Of a stretch of DNA of 41,575 bases, positions 27,383 through 38,132 are shown piece after piece. A program made the translations under genes and the position numbers. Positions within the stretch are counted from its first letter, which is position 1; the number at the start of each line of letters is the position of its first letter. Below the pieces are notes generated by a model that saw only the letters and a list, made by a program, of their open reading frames with translations, was not told the origin of the DNA and did no database searches. Source of the DNA: Marinifilaceae bacterium (GTDB taxonomy: Bacteria > Bacteroidota > Bacteroidia > Bacteroidales > Marinifilaceae); contig JAOARN010000097.1 of NCBI GenBank assembly GCA_025210485.1, forward strand, positions 1 to 41,575, in the 5' to 3' direction.

Positions 27383-30300
27383 GTGGCAGGTCCTTATGGT
27401 GAGTTCTCTTATGACAGAACAGAAGAGTGTGCACCTCATAATATTACTCTGAAGGTAGAAAATTTGAAGGATGTAAATAATGTAATTTGGGATGCTGGTG
27501 CTGGTTCTACATTAAAAGAGGCTGTTGGTTCAAAAAAGAATATGCAGCATGATTTCACATATAATCAAAAAGGATATAATCTGCCTTTGGTTATTCTTGA
27601 AGATAACGGAACTTGCGGTTCTCTTTCTTATTGGAGGCTCGATATAGGTAGATATTATACTTCCTTAAAGCCTGATATTGATTTCGCTAAAGAGGTTGGA
27701 CCTACTATTTGTCGTAATATTGATTTCAAGTTTACATCCTCTGTTACCCTTATGGATGAAAGGTTCCCCGTGGAAACATATGCTTGGGACTTTGATAGTG
27801 ATGGAACTATTGACTCGAATGAAGCAAATCCAACATTCCATTATGATCATCCTGGTGAGTATGATGTTACTCTCTCTGTTACAACTACATTTGGTTGTAC
27901 AACGGTTCTTAAAAAGGATAAATTTATTAAGGTTGTAGATATATCTAATTTAACTTTGAATCCTATCGAGCTTGTTGAACCTGGTGTGACAAACAATAAA
28001 TTTTGTTCTGAGGATAATGTTCAATTTATAGCTCATGCATCAACTACAAATGGAGATAATACCATTACTAAATACGAATGGACTATGGGTGATGGAACTG
28101 AGAAATCAGGAGAAACTATAAACCATTCCTATGCAAAGGAACTTGAAGGTGAAACAAAAACAATTAGCCTAAAGGTTACTGATAATTCTCAGTGTGTGAA
28201 ATCTACAGATGTTGATATTAGCATATATAAAATAAAACCAGATTTTAGTATCGATAAAACAACTATATACAGAGCCAATAATATTAACTATCTAGATAAT
28301 TCTGTTTCTACTATTTCAAATATTTCCAATGGAACGATAACTGTATGGGATTGGAATTTCTCAAAAGCTAATCCTGTTAATTCTGATAAATCTAGTGTTT
28401 CTGTTAACTATCAAGAGATAGCTAATGATATAGAAGTTAGCTTGACTGTAACTAATAATGAGGGATGTAAATCTCAAATTAAAAAAACTGTAAATGTAAT
28501 CAATAACCCTCCAATAGTTAGCGATTTCAGAATTGAACATTGTGTTGAGGATATTGAGAAAATAATAGATAGAACATTATTTGACTCTCATTATAATACA
28601 GATCTTGATCCGCTTCAAAATCCTTTGCAGAATGTCAAAATTGTAAGCCTTCCTAAATACGGTAAATTATTTATTGGATCTCAGGAAATTATATCCGAAA
28701 ATAAAATTGTAACATATGCTGATTTGATTAATTTGAAATTTGTTCCAATGCCTGATTGGAATGGTACAACACGTTTTAAGTACAACTCATTTGACGGATA
28801 CGATTATGCAGATAATGATGCTACCGTATTTCTACAATATGATCAGGTTGAGGATAAACCTGAAATAGTTGATATTGATTTAGATCAGAAGAAGGATGTG
28901 GTCAAGGAAATTACTAAAGATATTCTCTTAACTGCTTTTAGTGATGTCGATTATGATGTTGATAATGATGGTGTGAAAGATAGCCCTGAAAATGATTTTG
29001 CGCATTTGGTAAAAATCAAAATTTTAAGTCTGCCAAATCCTTCTCATGGAGAATTATACCATAAAGACACGAAAATACAATTGGGAGTAAATTCATATAT
29101 CAGTCTTTCTGATATTGAATTGAATAGTCTCGAATTTAGACCAGCATATGGTTTTGTTGGCACATCTAGTTTTGAATTCAATATGTTTGATGGTGATCAA
29201 TTAGCTGAAAATTCAAAACATATAAATATTGAGTATATTAATCAGGCTCCTACGGTTAAGAATAAATCATTCGGGAAAAATCATATTGAGGATAAAATAA
29301 TATCAATTACGAGAAATAACTTCCAAACTTCATTCAAAGATACTGATGCTAAAGATGGAATATTTAAAAAGATAAAGATTACATCTGTTCCTAATCAATC
29401 TAGTATCGGGACTTTCATTTTGGATAATAATGATAATAATAAAATTGATGCAGGGGAAAAAGTCGTAAAAAATCAGATTTTTACATATGCCGAAATCGAG
29501 AAAGGATTGAAATTTATTCCTGTAAATGGATACAGTTCAAATGTAAATATACTGTGGAAGGCCTTTGATGGTACTGTCTATTCTTCTAAAGCTGCTAAAT
29601 ATAGTTTTAGATATATCAATACAAAGCCTGTTGTGAAAGATATTACAAAAACTGCTTTTGATGAAGATACAAATTTAAGTTTTTCAGACTCTGACTTTTT
29701 AACAAAAGGAACTAGTTATACTGATATAGATAAATATGATAATCTCAGCGAGATAAAAATTACAAAACTCCCAAATAATGGTGATTTATATAAGGGAAGC
29801 GAGAAGCTTATTTTAAATAGTATCATCCAATCTGATCAGATTGCTAATCTAGAATATAGGCCAAACCAACATTATAATGGGCTTGATAATTTTAAATGGA
29901 ACGGAAAGGATGAGGCTGATTATGCCGAAAATGACGCATTTGTTTATCTTACTATCAATCCTGTTCAGGATGCCCCAACTGTAAAAGATATTAGTTATAT
30001 TGATGTTCGAGAGGATATTGCACAAAGAATTACATCCGATGAATTGGAAAAACATTTTAAAGATGCTGACTCAGATTATGCTAATCCAAACAAATCATTG
30101 GAAAAGATTTTAATCTATAGTTTGCCAAGTTCTGCTGACGGGATTCTCAAACTGAATGGTGTTCCAGTAAACCTAAATGATGAGATACCATTAAGTCTGA
30201 TTGATGCGGACAAAGGTCTTGAATTTTATCCTACTAATGGTTTTGAAAATACAGCTTCATTCAAGTGGAATGGTTCGGATGGTAAAAATTATGCTGATTT

Positions 30301-33300
30301 ACCAGCTAATATTTCTATTGGATATGTAAATGCAACTCCTGTTGTTTCTAATATAAATAAAGGAAATAATATTAAGGAAGATACTAAAGTGGCAATTAGT
30401 AGAAATGATTTTCTTAATAAATTTACTGATATTGATAAATATGATAAGCCTTTTGCTAAAATCAAGTTTACAAACTTACCAAATATAAGTTTAGGTAGAT
30501 TTAAAATTGTAGATTCGGAGTATATTGTAGATTCAAAAGAATATACATATGGTCAGATAGAGAAAGGACTAATATTTGAACCAGTAGAGGATTGTAATCA
30601 GACAATCATATTGAACTGGAATGCATTTGATGGTACTGTATATGCAGATAATTTTGCAAGAATTGAATTTTCTTATATTAATGCAAAACCGGTTGCAATC
30701 GATTTCTCGAAACCTGCAATTGATGAAGATAATTCTTTGGCTTTTTCATTAAGCGATTTTGATAAATCTTCGCTTCATCTTACTGATGCTGATAATAATG
30801 ATGACCTAGAAACCATACAAATATCAGTATTGCCTAAGCATGGAAAGCTAAAGTACACAAAAGCTGGAGTGGAAAAAGAAGTCCTTCTTTCTACAGTAAT
30901 TTCAAATACTGAACTAAATAGTTTAATCTATTATCCAAATACAAATTATTTTGGCTCTGATAGCTTTTCTTGGAAAGGAAACGATGGAACAATATTCTCA
31001 AATCAGGCAGTAGTAAGTATTCTTATTAATGCGGTTAATGATTTTCCTACTGTTGACAATAATTCTAGAACATTTGAGGAGGATAGAAAAGCATTTTTTA
31101 CGGCAAGCGATTTTTCTAAAAACTACTTTGATGTTGAGTCAAATCCTTTTTCTGGAATTCAAATCATAAGTTTACCTGCTAAATCGAAACTTAAATTAGA
31201 GGATGCTGATATTGCTATTGGACAAAAAATAGTTCTTTCTGATATATCTAAAATTAATTATCAGGCGTTAATCGACGAGTATAATGATACAGATATATAC
31301 ACTAGTTTTGAATTTAAAGTATGGGATGGTCAGCTAGATGGATATTCTGAGAATCCTTCTAGGATGGATATTAATGTTTTATCTGTAAATGATAAGCCTA
31401 GCTTTAATATTCCAGTCAAAACTATCACGGTTAAAGAAGATTGTGCTGAGAGTATATCCAATAATTTTATAACAGATATTTCTGTAGGACCTGCAAATGA
31501 ATCAAGCCAATCCCACAATTTTATTGTTACGGCAGTAAAAGCTGATCTGTTTTCTACTAAGCCAAGTATTGACAAAAATGGAAATCTTAGATTTACTCCT
31601 TCTGATAATAAGTTTGGACAAACTGATGTCGAAGTAGTTCTAATGGATAATGGTGGTGTTGAAAGACTAGGTAAAGACAAATCAAATACCCAAATATTTA
31701 GAATTAATATTACTCCTGTAAATGATGCACCTGTAGCTAAAGATGATAGTTTTGAGATTGATGAGGATATGGTACTCACAGGTAATTTAAAGCTAAATAA
31801 TAAGAATGGTGCAGATGTGGATATTGATACCGATATAGTGGATGTTACTGCTAGTCTTATTACAGTTGGAAAAATAAAAGGGGTTGAAAGCCTAACTGTC
31901 AATCCTGATGGTAGTTTTGAGTTGCGACCAGTAAGTAATTTTTATGGAAATATAAACTTCGCGTATAGGATAAATGACAATTCAAAAATTGAGCTTAAAA
32001 ATGCTACTGATGAGGCAAATGTAAGTATTGTTTATCGTTCAGTAAATGATAAGCCCATTGGTTCTGATATTTCAGTAGATTGTTTTGAAGATATCGTATA
32101 TCAATTTAAGTCTAAATTATTTTCGGATGTGTATTCTGATATTGAAACAGATTTTGCAGGAATAATTATTACTAGTTTGCCTACAAAAGGTATTATCAAA
32201 TTTGGAAATAGTCCAATTTCCATTAATGATAATTTTACACCGGATCAAATATCTAGCCTAAATTTCAAAACTAATACTGACGGAAATGGAGATGCCTACA
32301 CTAGTTTTGATTTTAAATTATTTGATGGAGAAGACTATTCTGAAAAAACCTATACAGTCACAATAAATGCAAAGCCTGTAAATGATGCTCCTAGCTTTAA
32401 TCTTCCTATTACTAAAAATATTAGTGTGTACGAAGATTGCGCTAAGCACGAAATAGCAAACTATGCGAACACTATCTCGGCTGGTCCTGTAGATGAAAAT
32501 GCACAGGTTTTAGTATTCATTTCATCTAATGATAATAAAGAACTATTCACTTCTGCAGGACAGCCAAGCATAAGCCCTGCAGGAAAATTAAGCTTTATTG
32601 CTGCTGATAATAAATTTGGAACTGCAAATGTTTCTGTTTATCTCGATGATCAATACGACTGCCCTAGTGGACATGGAGTCAGAATTTCATCTACTCAGCA
32701 ATTCATAATTGAGATAAAACCTGTTAATGATCCGCCAATTGCGAAGGACGACAATTTTAAGATTAAGGAAGATGAGAGTCTTACAGCAAATGTTAAGTTG
32801 GATAATGAAAATGGATTAGATTCAGATATTGATTCGGATAATCTAAGTTTTACTATCCTAAATGCAGTTGAAATCAAAAAGCATGGGAGTTTAACAATGA
32901 AACCAAATGGTGAATTTACATATATTCCAACTCCTGATTATTTCGGAACTGTTAGTTTTACTTATACCGTGAGTGATAATGAAAAATCACCTTTGGTTGA
33001 AGGTACCGACAATGCAACTGTTACAATTGATATAGAGCCTGTAGATGATCAGCCTAAAGCTATAGCTGATAATTATTCGGTGAATGAAGATGACAAGGCA
33101 GGAATTAGTGTGAATATTATGGCTAATGATCTTGACAAAGGTGATAAACCTGTTAAGATTATTTCGCATGATAATCCTGATAATGGAAAATTTACAATAA
33201 ACAAGGATAATGGAGATTTTACTTTTATTCCAAATCCTGAATATCATGGTACTATAAGTTTTAATTATACAATTCAAGATATTGATGGGGATGAATCAAC

Positions 33301-36300
33301 AGCCAAGGTTACTATTATTGTTAATTCGGTTGATGATAAACCTTTGGCTGTAGATGATAATTTTAAAGATGGTGTTGAGGATCAAGTTTATAAAAATAAT
33401 GTAATTAAAAATGACGAAAGGCTTGGTGATTCTCCTGTTAAGGTATTCCTCTTAACGGATGATGAGTCTAAACCTAAACATGGAATTGTATTAGCTTTTG
33501 GTGAGAATGGGGAATTTATTTTTAAACCTAATAATGATTTCTGTGGTACAGACTCATTTAAATACGTACTTCGTGATGTGGACGGAGATGAAAGTATCGC
33601 AACCGTAAGTATAAGCTTTACTAATATAAATGATACCCCTGTTGCTGTTGAAGATGATATGCCTGCTGTCGATGAGGATAATCCTGTTAGTGGGAATGTC
33701 TTGAAAAATGATATGAATACTGGAGACAAACCTGTTATTATTTCTGGAAATACAGCTCCTCAGTTTGGTAAGGTTGTTATGCAAAAAAATGGGGATTTTA
33801 TCTATACTCCATTTGATGACTATCATGGTGATGATAAGTTTAGATATACCTTAAGGGATAAGGATGGGGAAGAGTCTTCGGCTGAAGTTTTATTGCATAT
33901 ATTATCTGTTGATGATATTCCTGAAGCTGTAGATGATCATTATACCGATGCTGTTGAAGATACTCCTTATTCAGCAAACATTCTGCTAAATGATAAAAAC
34001 AAAGGTGATAAAGAGGTTATTATTGTAGAGTATACTCAGGATGCAGATGCAGGAAAAGCTGTAATACAAGCTAATGGGAATATGGTATTTACTCCGAAAG
34101 CTGATTTTAATTCTAGAGCTGAATTTACTTATACTCTCGAAGATGGTGATGGTGACAGAAGTACAGCTAAGGTTATTATTGATTATTCTGATGTTGATGA
34201 TATTCCTGTTGCTGTTATAGATAAGTATACTATGGATGAGGATGCGCTAGTGCCGCTGTTTGAAAATTTATTCATTAATGATAAGGATACTGGTGATGCG
34301 CCTATTACTATATTTAATACAACTAAGGCAACAAGGGAAGATGGGTCTTTAGATAAGGGTGTTTTAAATATCTCAAATAATGGAGACATTACATATACTC
34401 CAGAAAAAGACTTCTTCGGGAAAGTTAAATTTGAATATACTCTTACTGATCTAGATGGTGATAAATCCACTGCTATGGTCGAAATTACTGTAAATCCAGT
34501 AAATGATACACCATTAGCCAAAAATGATAAGTATACCATTTTTGAGGATTCTGCTGTATCATTATCCGAAAATGTTTTAGCAAATGATACTGATAAGGGC
34601 GATAGACCGGTGAAGATAAAGTCTAATACTGATGTTAAGTTCGGAAAACTTGTAATGGATAAAGAGACAGGTAATTTTACCTATATGCCTAATGAAAACT
34701 ATTATGGAACTGATTCATTCGAATATACTTTATATGATATCGATAATGAGGAATCTACTGCTAAAGTTACAATCATTATAAATGAAGTTAATGATGTTCC
34801 AGATGCTATTGATGATAAACCTATAAATGTTGATGAGGACTCATTTGTTGAAATCAATCTCAGAAATAACGATAAGGGATTGGGTGATGAAATCATTGTT
34901 TTTACCAAAGAAACAGAAGCAGCAAACGGCGAAATTAAAATATTAGATAAAAACAAAGGTATATTTAAATATACTCCAAATCCTGATTTTAATGGAGATG
35001 ATAGCTTTACTTATCGTGTTACCGATAGAGATGGAGAGTTTGATATAGCAACTGTCGAGATAAAGGTTAAATCGATTAATGATAAACCTGATGCTATTTT
35101 CAATTCCTATACAACTAAGGAGGATATTCCGATTAATGAAAATATTGGTGAAAATGATACAAATAAAGGTGATGCTCCAATGTCATATACTCTTGTTGGT
35201 GTTCAAGAGAATTGTACTGTTAAATTAGATGAGAAAACTGGAATTGCTCAAATTACACCTGCTAAAGATTTCTTTGGTCAAGCGAAGTTTAATTATCGAA
35301 TTACTGATAATAACGGAGATTTTGATGAAACTTATGTTCTGATAGATGTTGAATCGGTGGATGATAAACCTATTGCTGTTGACGATTCTAATAATACAGA
35401 TGAGGATATTACTGTTTCTGGGAATATTATTACCAATGATAAGAATAAAGGAGACAAACCTGTTTATGTAAGAATCAAACATGAGCCAAAGCATGGTAAA
35501 ATAGTATTGCAAAAAACGGGCGAATATACATATACACCAGCTCCTGATTATTTTGGGAATGATGAAATAACTTACACTCTTTATGATGTTGATAATGATG
35601 AGTCGGATGCAATTCTTAGAATAAGTATTAAATCAGTAAATGATACTCCTATAGCAAAAGATGATCATGATACAATTAAAGAAGATACTCAATCAAAAGC
35701 TAATGTTCTTGAAAATGATGAGTCATATGGTGATGCAGATATAATATTGACTGTGATTACTCCTCCTGATTATGGAAGTGTAAGTATTGAAAATTCAGGC
35801 GACTATGTTTATACTCCAAATCCTGATAATATAAAGCCTGATCAATTTGAATATCAAATCAAAGATGCAGATGGTGAAACATCAAATGCTTTTGTTTTTA
35901 TAGATTTTATTCCTGAAAATGATGGTCCTCGAATTGTTGCTGATGAATTCACGACTGATGAATTGAGTTCAATAAGTGGAAATATAAGTAAAAATGACAA
36001 GGATGTTGAGTTGAATAAAATAACTGTTAAGAAAGTAAATGATAAGGAAGAATTAGTAGGAGAGGAGTTTAGTCTATCTGGTGGAGGTTTAGTCAAAGTA
36101 GATTCGGATGGTAGTATCAGTTTTGATCCTAATGATTCGTATATAGAGCTTGCCGAAGGAGAAGAATTTATTGAAACTTTTATTTATCAATCTACCGATG
36201 GTGAAGATGACAGTAATATAACTACTGTAAAAATCAAAATTATTGGTAAAAATGATGCTCCTGTTGCTAAAGAAAGGGAATATGATGCAAATGATGGGGA

Positions 36301-37114
36301 GGAAACAATTTATAATCCATTGGATGGAGATGAAGATCCTGATTCTGACCCAATAGTCTTAACTATTACTTCAACGCCTAAATACGGAGAAATAGAGGTG
36401 ATGGATGATGGCAGTATAATATATACTCCTGATTATGGTAAATACTGTGAGATTGAGGTTTTGGATTACAAAATATGCGATCCATATGGATTATGCGACG
36501 AATCGCAGATAATTATCAATATTAAAGCTTCGGATGCTGATAATGACGGTATTTCCGACTTTATCGAAACCAGAGATGTAGATACTGATAATGATGGGCT
36601 TAATGATTATCTGGATACTGATAGTGATAATGATGGTATCAGTGATCGTGAGGAATCATTTATGAAATCAATCTGTGATAACAATCCAATAGATACAGAT
36701 GGCGATGGCATTCCTGACTATAAGGATAGCGATAGTGATAATGATGGATTCCCTGACATACAAGAGGGTGATGACGATTGTGATGGTGATGGTGTTCTTG
36801 ATTATATGGATAGTTATGATGATTGTGGTGATTATATAGAAATTCCTCAAGGATTTTCTCCAAACGGGGATGGTAGTAACGATACTTTTGTGATTAAAGG
36901 TATCAAAGACTTCCCAGGTAATCATATAATGATTTTTAACAGATGGGGATCAAAGGTTTTTGAAACTGATGATTACCAAAACGATTGGGATGGAAGAACT
37001 AATGCCCCTGGTGTTATTGGTTCGAAACAGTTGCCCGAAGGAACATATTATTATATAGTGGAACTTGATAAGACAAAAAAACCTATAAAAGGTTATGTCT
37101 ATATAAATTATTAA
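27383..37114 (+). CDS. Giant surface adhesin, C-terminal part: PKD, ~25 cadherin-like/tandem-95 repeats, TSP3 repeats, T9SS type B signal
   Basis: The frame is continuous with the upstream part from 27317; the GTG at 27383 is only the first possible start codon and has no signal peptide behind it. Using its numbering, ~1-370 hold four more PKD-like modules. About 374-3048 hold ~25 tandem cadherin-like modules averaging ~107 residues, each opening with NDxP or DDxP ('NDTPLAKNDKY', 'DDKPLAVDDNF') and closing with 'YTLxDxDGDES'-type strands, as in tandem-95/Big_9 repeats. About 3050-3150 are DxDxDG calcium-binding thrombospondin type 3 repeats. About 3152-3243 ('IPQGFSPNGDGSNDTFVIKG' to the end) are the gliding-motility-type C-terminal domain, a type B T9SS signal. 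SprB-like function in adhesion or gliding is inferred. porP/sprF follows. Confidence 0.85.
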   Translation: MAGPYGEFSYDRTEECAPHNITLKVENLKDVNNVIWDAGAGSTLKEAVGSKKNMQHDFTYNQKGYNLPLVILEDNGTCGSLSYWRLDIGRYYTSLKPDIDFAKEVGPTICRNIDFKFTSSVTLMDERFPVETYAWDFDSDGTIDSNEANPTFHYDHPGEYDVTLSVTTTFGCTTVLKKDKFIKVVDISNLTLNPIELVEPGVTNNKFCSEDNVQFIAHASTTNGDNTITKYEWTMGDGTEKSGETINHSYAKELEGETKTISLKVTDNSQCVKSTDVDISIYKIKPDFSIDKTTIYRANNINYLDNSVSTISNISNGTITVWDWNFSKANPVNSDKSSVSVNYQEIANDIEVSLTVTNNEGCKSQIKKTVNVINNPPIVSDFRIEHCVEDIEKIIDRTLFDSHYNTDLDPLQNPLQNVKIVSLPKYGKLFIGSQEIISENKIVTYADLINLKFVPMPDWNGTTRFKYNSFDGYDYADNDATVFLQYDQVEDKPEIVDIDLDQKKDVVKEITKDILLTAFSDVDYDVDNDGVKDSPENDFAHLVKIKILSLPNPSHGELYHKDTKIQLGVNSYISLSDIELNSLEFRPAYGFVGTSSFEFNMFDGDQLAENSKHINIEYINQAPTVKNKSFGKNHIEDKIISITRNNFQTSFKDTDAKDGIFKKIKITSVPNQSSIGTFILDNNDNNKIDAGEKVVKNQIFTYAEIEKGLKFIPVNGYSSNVNILWKAFDGTVYSSKAAKYSFRYINTKPVVKDITKTAFDEDTNLSFSDSDFLTKGTSYTDIDKYDNLSEIKITKLPNNGDLYKGSEKLILNSIIQSDQIANLEYRPNQHYNGLDNFKWNGKDEADYAENDAFVYLTINPVQDAPTVKDISYIDVREDIAQRITSDELEKHFKDADSDYANPNKSLEKILIYSLPSSADGILKLNGVPVNLNDEIPLSLIDADKGLEFYPTNGFENTASFKWNGSDGKNYADLPANISIGYVNATPVVSNINKGNNIKEDTKVAISRNDFLNKFTDIDKYDKPFAKIKFTNLPNISLGRFKIVDSEYIVDSKEYTYGQIEKGLIFEPVEDCNQTIILNWNAFDGTVYADNFARIEFSYINAKPVAIDFSKPAIDEDNSLAFSLSDFDKSSLHLTDADNNDDLETIQISVLPKHGKLKYTKAGVEKEVLLSTVISNTELNSLIYYPNTNYFGSDSFSWKGNDGTIFSNQAVVSILINAVNDFPTVDNNSRTFEEDRKAFFTASDFSKNYFDVESNPFSGIQIISLPAKSKLKLEDADIAIGQKIVLSDISKINYQALIDEYNDTDIYTSFEFKVWDGQLDGYSENPSRMDINVLSVNDKPSFNIPVKTITVKEDCAESISNNFITDISVGPANESSQSHNFIVTAVKADLFSTKPSIDKNGNLRFTPSDNKFGQTDVEVVLMDNGGVERLGKDKSNTQIFRINITPVNDAPVAKDDSFEIDEDMVLTGNLKLNNKNGADVDIDTDIVDVTASLITVGKIKGVESLTVNPDGSFELRPVSNFYGNINFAYRINDNSKIELKNATDEANVSIVYRSVNDKPIGSDISVDCFEDIVYQFKSKLFSDVYSDIETDFAGIIITSLPTKGIIKFGNSPISINDNFTPDQISSLNFKTNTDGNGDAYTSFDFKLFDGEDYSEKTYTVTINAKPVNDAPSFNLPITKNISVYEDCAKHEIANYANTISAGPVDENAQVLVFISSNDNKELFTSAGQPSISPAGKLSFIAADNKFGTANVSVYLDDQYDCPSGHGVRISSTQQFIIEIKPVNDPPIAKDDNFKIKEDESLTANVKLDNENGLDSDIDSDNLSFTILNAVEIKKHGSLTMKPNGEFTYIPTPDYFGTVSFTYTVSDNEKSPLVEGTDNATVTIDIEPVDDQPKAIADNYSVNEDDKAGISVNIMANDLDKGDKPVKIISHDNPDNGKFTINKDNGDFTFIPNPEYHGTISFNYTIQDIDGDESTAKVTIIVNSVDDKPLAVDDNFKDGVEDQVYKNNVIKNDERLGDSPVKVFLLTDDESKPKHGIVLAFGENGEFIFKPNNDFCGTDSFKYVLRDVDGDESIATVSISFTNINDTPVAVEDDMPAVDEDNPVSGNVLKNDMNTGDKPVIISGNTAPQFGKVVMQKNGDFIYTPFDDYHGDDKFRYTLRDKDGEESSAEVLLHILSVDDIPEAVDDHYTDAVEDTPYSANILLNDKNKGDKEVIIVEYTQDADAGKAVIQANGNMVFTPKADFNSRAEFTYTLEDGDGDRSTAKVIIDYSDVDDIPVAVIDKYTMDEDALVPLFENLFINDKDTGDAPITIFNTTKATREDGSLDKGVLNISNNGDITYTPEKDFFGKVKFEYTLTDLDGDKSTAMVEITVNPVNDTPLAKNDKYTIFEDSAVSLSENVLANDTDKGDRPVKIKSNTDVKFGKLVMDKETGNFTYMPNENYYGTDSFEYTLYDIDNEESTAKVTIIINEVNDVPDAIDDKPINVDEDSFVEINLRNNDKGLGDEIIVFTKETEAANGEIKILDKNKGIFKYTPNPDFNGDDSFTYRVTDRDGEFDIATVEIKVKSINDKPDAIFNSYTTKEDIPINENIGENDTNKGDAPMSYTLVGVQENCTVKLDEKTGIAQITPAKDFFGQAKFNYRITDNNGDFDETYVLIDVESVDDKPIAVDDSNNTDEDITVSGNIITNDKNKGDKPVYVRIKHEPKHGKIVLQKTGEYTYTPAPDYFGNDEITYTLYDVDNDESDAILRISIKSVNDTPIAKDDHDTIKEDTQSKANVLENDESYGDADIILTVITPPDYGSVSIENSGDYVYTPNPDNIKPDQFEYQIKDADGETSNAFVFIDFIPENDGPRIVADEFTTDELSSISGNISKNDKDVELNKITVKKVNDKEELVGEEFSLSGGGLVKVDSDGSISFDPNDSYIELAEGEEFIETFIYQSTDGEDDSNITTVKIKIIGKNDAPVAKEREYDANDGEETIYNPLDGDEDPDSDPIVLTITSTPKYGEIEVMDDGSIIYTPDYGKYCEIEVLDYKICDPYGLCDESQIIINIKASDADNDGISDFIETRDVDTDNDGLNDYLDTDSDNDGISDREESFMKSICDNNPIDTDGDGIPDYKDSDSDNDGFPDIQEGDDDCDGDGVLDYMDSYDDCGDYIEIPQGFSPNGDGSNDTFVIKGIKDFPGNHIMIFNRWGSKVFETDDYQNDWDGRTNAPGVIGSKQLPEGTYYYIVELDKTKKPIKGYVYINY

Positions 37115-37122
37115 AGAAAAAT

Positions 37123-37149
37123 ATGCTGGCAATATTTTATTGTCAGCAT
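37123..37149 (+). terminator. Hairpin between adhesin and porP/sprF genes
   Basis: ATGCTGGCAA (37123-37132) pairs with TTGTCAGCAT (37140-37149) over 10 bp including one G-T pair, with a 7-nt loop. It lies 8 nt past the adhesin stop. No clear T-tract follows, so it may attenuate transcription or set mRNA ends rather than terminate fully. Confidence 0.4.
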
Positions 37150-37189
37150 GCTTAAGTTTTAAACTAGCTTTTCCCAAAAAAAATATATC

Positions 37190-38119
37190 ATGAAAATAAA
37201 AAATATATTAATCTTGTTGTTTATGCTTGCCTTGCAAATGGCAGATGTAAAAGCTCAACAGGATCCTATGTATACACAATATATGCACAATCCTCAAACT
37301 ATCAATCCTGCATATGTTGGAAGTAACGAAATGTTAAGTTTTATGATGCTGAATAGAGAGCAATGGGTGGGACTTGATGGTGCACCTAAATCTCGAACTT
37401 TTAGTATGAATGCAAAGCTCAATTATTTTAGAGTTGGAACTGGTTTTTCATTTATAAATGACGAATTAGGCCCGATTCAACAAAATAGTTTCTATGCCGA
37501 TTTTGCTTACCATTTGAGAATAAATGAAGTCTCTCATTTGTCATTCGGACTAAAGGCAGGATTCGATATGATGCAGGTAAACCTAATGAGTGTCAAACTT
37601 AATCAATTTAACGATGATGCATTTGAAAGCAATTTCAATCAAGATTTTATTCTAAACTTTGGTTTTGGAGCCTATTGGTATAATCCTCGTTATTATCTCG
37701 GATTGGCTATTCCTCGAATGCTGCAAAACAAATACGATGATAATACTGTTAGCACATCGAAAGTCGGATATAAGGAAAGACACTATTTCTTTACTGGTGG
37801 ATATATTTACCCAATAAATCGAAATGTCAAATTACGACCTTCTATTTTGTCTAAAATAGTATTTAATGCACCTATTTCGATCGACTTATCTTTACAATGT
37901 ATACTTCAAGATAAAATATGGATTGGCGCTTCACATCGATTTGGTGATAGTATGAGTTTTATGCTTCAGTACCAAGTTGCAGACAGATGGCGTATTGGTT
38001 ATTCTTTTGATATGACTGAATCGGAACTAAGAAAATATAATAGTGGAACTCATGAGATAATGCTTGCCTTTGATATTCGCCTTAAGAATAAAAAAATCAT
38101 GACTCCTCGTTACTTCTAA
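37190..38119 (+). CDS. PorP/SprF family outer-membrane protein (type IX secretion)
   Basis: The 309-residue protein has a signal peptide ('NILILLFMLALQMADVKAQ'). The mature start 'QDPMYTQYMHNPQTINPAYVGS' is the hallmark of the PorP/SprF family. The remainder shows alternating beta-strands of an outer-membrane barrel, e.g. 'LSFGLKAGFDMMQV', 'FILNFGFGAYWY' and 'YYLGLAIPRM', and ends 'IMLAFDIRLKNKK'. Family members assist export or surface attachment of proteins with type B signals; SprF is needed for SprB in Flavobacterium johnsoniae. Lying 75 nt downstream of the adhesin with its type B signal, it is probably its dedicated partner. The next gene starts 13 nt later. Confidence 0.9.
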   Translation: MKIKNILILLFMLALQMADVKAQQDPMYTQYMHNPQTINPAYVGSNEMLSFMMLNREQWVGLDGAPKSRTFSMNAKLNYFRVGTGFSFINDELGPIQQNSFYADFAYHLRINEVSHLSFGLKAGFDMMQVNLMSVKLNQFNDDAFESNFNQDFILNFGFGAYWYNPRYYLGLAIPRMLQNKYDDNTVSTSKVGYKERHYFFTGGYIYPINRNVKLRPSILSKIVFNAPISIDLSLQCILQDKIWIGASHRFGDSMSFMLQYQVADRWRIGYSFDMTESELRKYNSGTHEIMLAFDIRLKNKKIMTPRYF

Positions 38120-38132
38120 ATAAAAAGAAAAT

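Noticed and set aside
27383..27385. GTG as a true start of an independent large gene
   Set aside because: No signal peptide follows, the frame is open back to the TAA at 27314, and the region codes for the end of a PKD module; it is the continuation of the upstream frame.
31330..31902. 190-codon minus-strand open frame inside the adhesin
   Set aside because: Serine-rich low-complexity antisense of the repeat array, with no start context or recognisable domain.
36660..36925. His- and Ile-rich open frames on the minus strand
   Set aside because: They are antisense to the Asp/Gly-rich DxDxDG calcium-binding repeats; the composition is a by-product of that coding sequence.
27383..37114. Repeat array as recent DNA-level tandem duplication
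   Set aside because: The modules share protein motifs, but I see no long near-identical DNA repeats; they are old and diverged.
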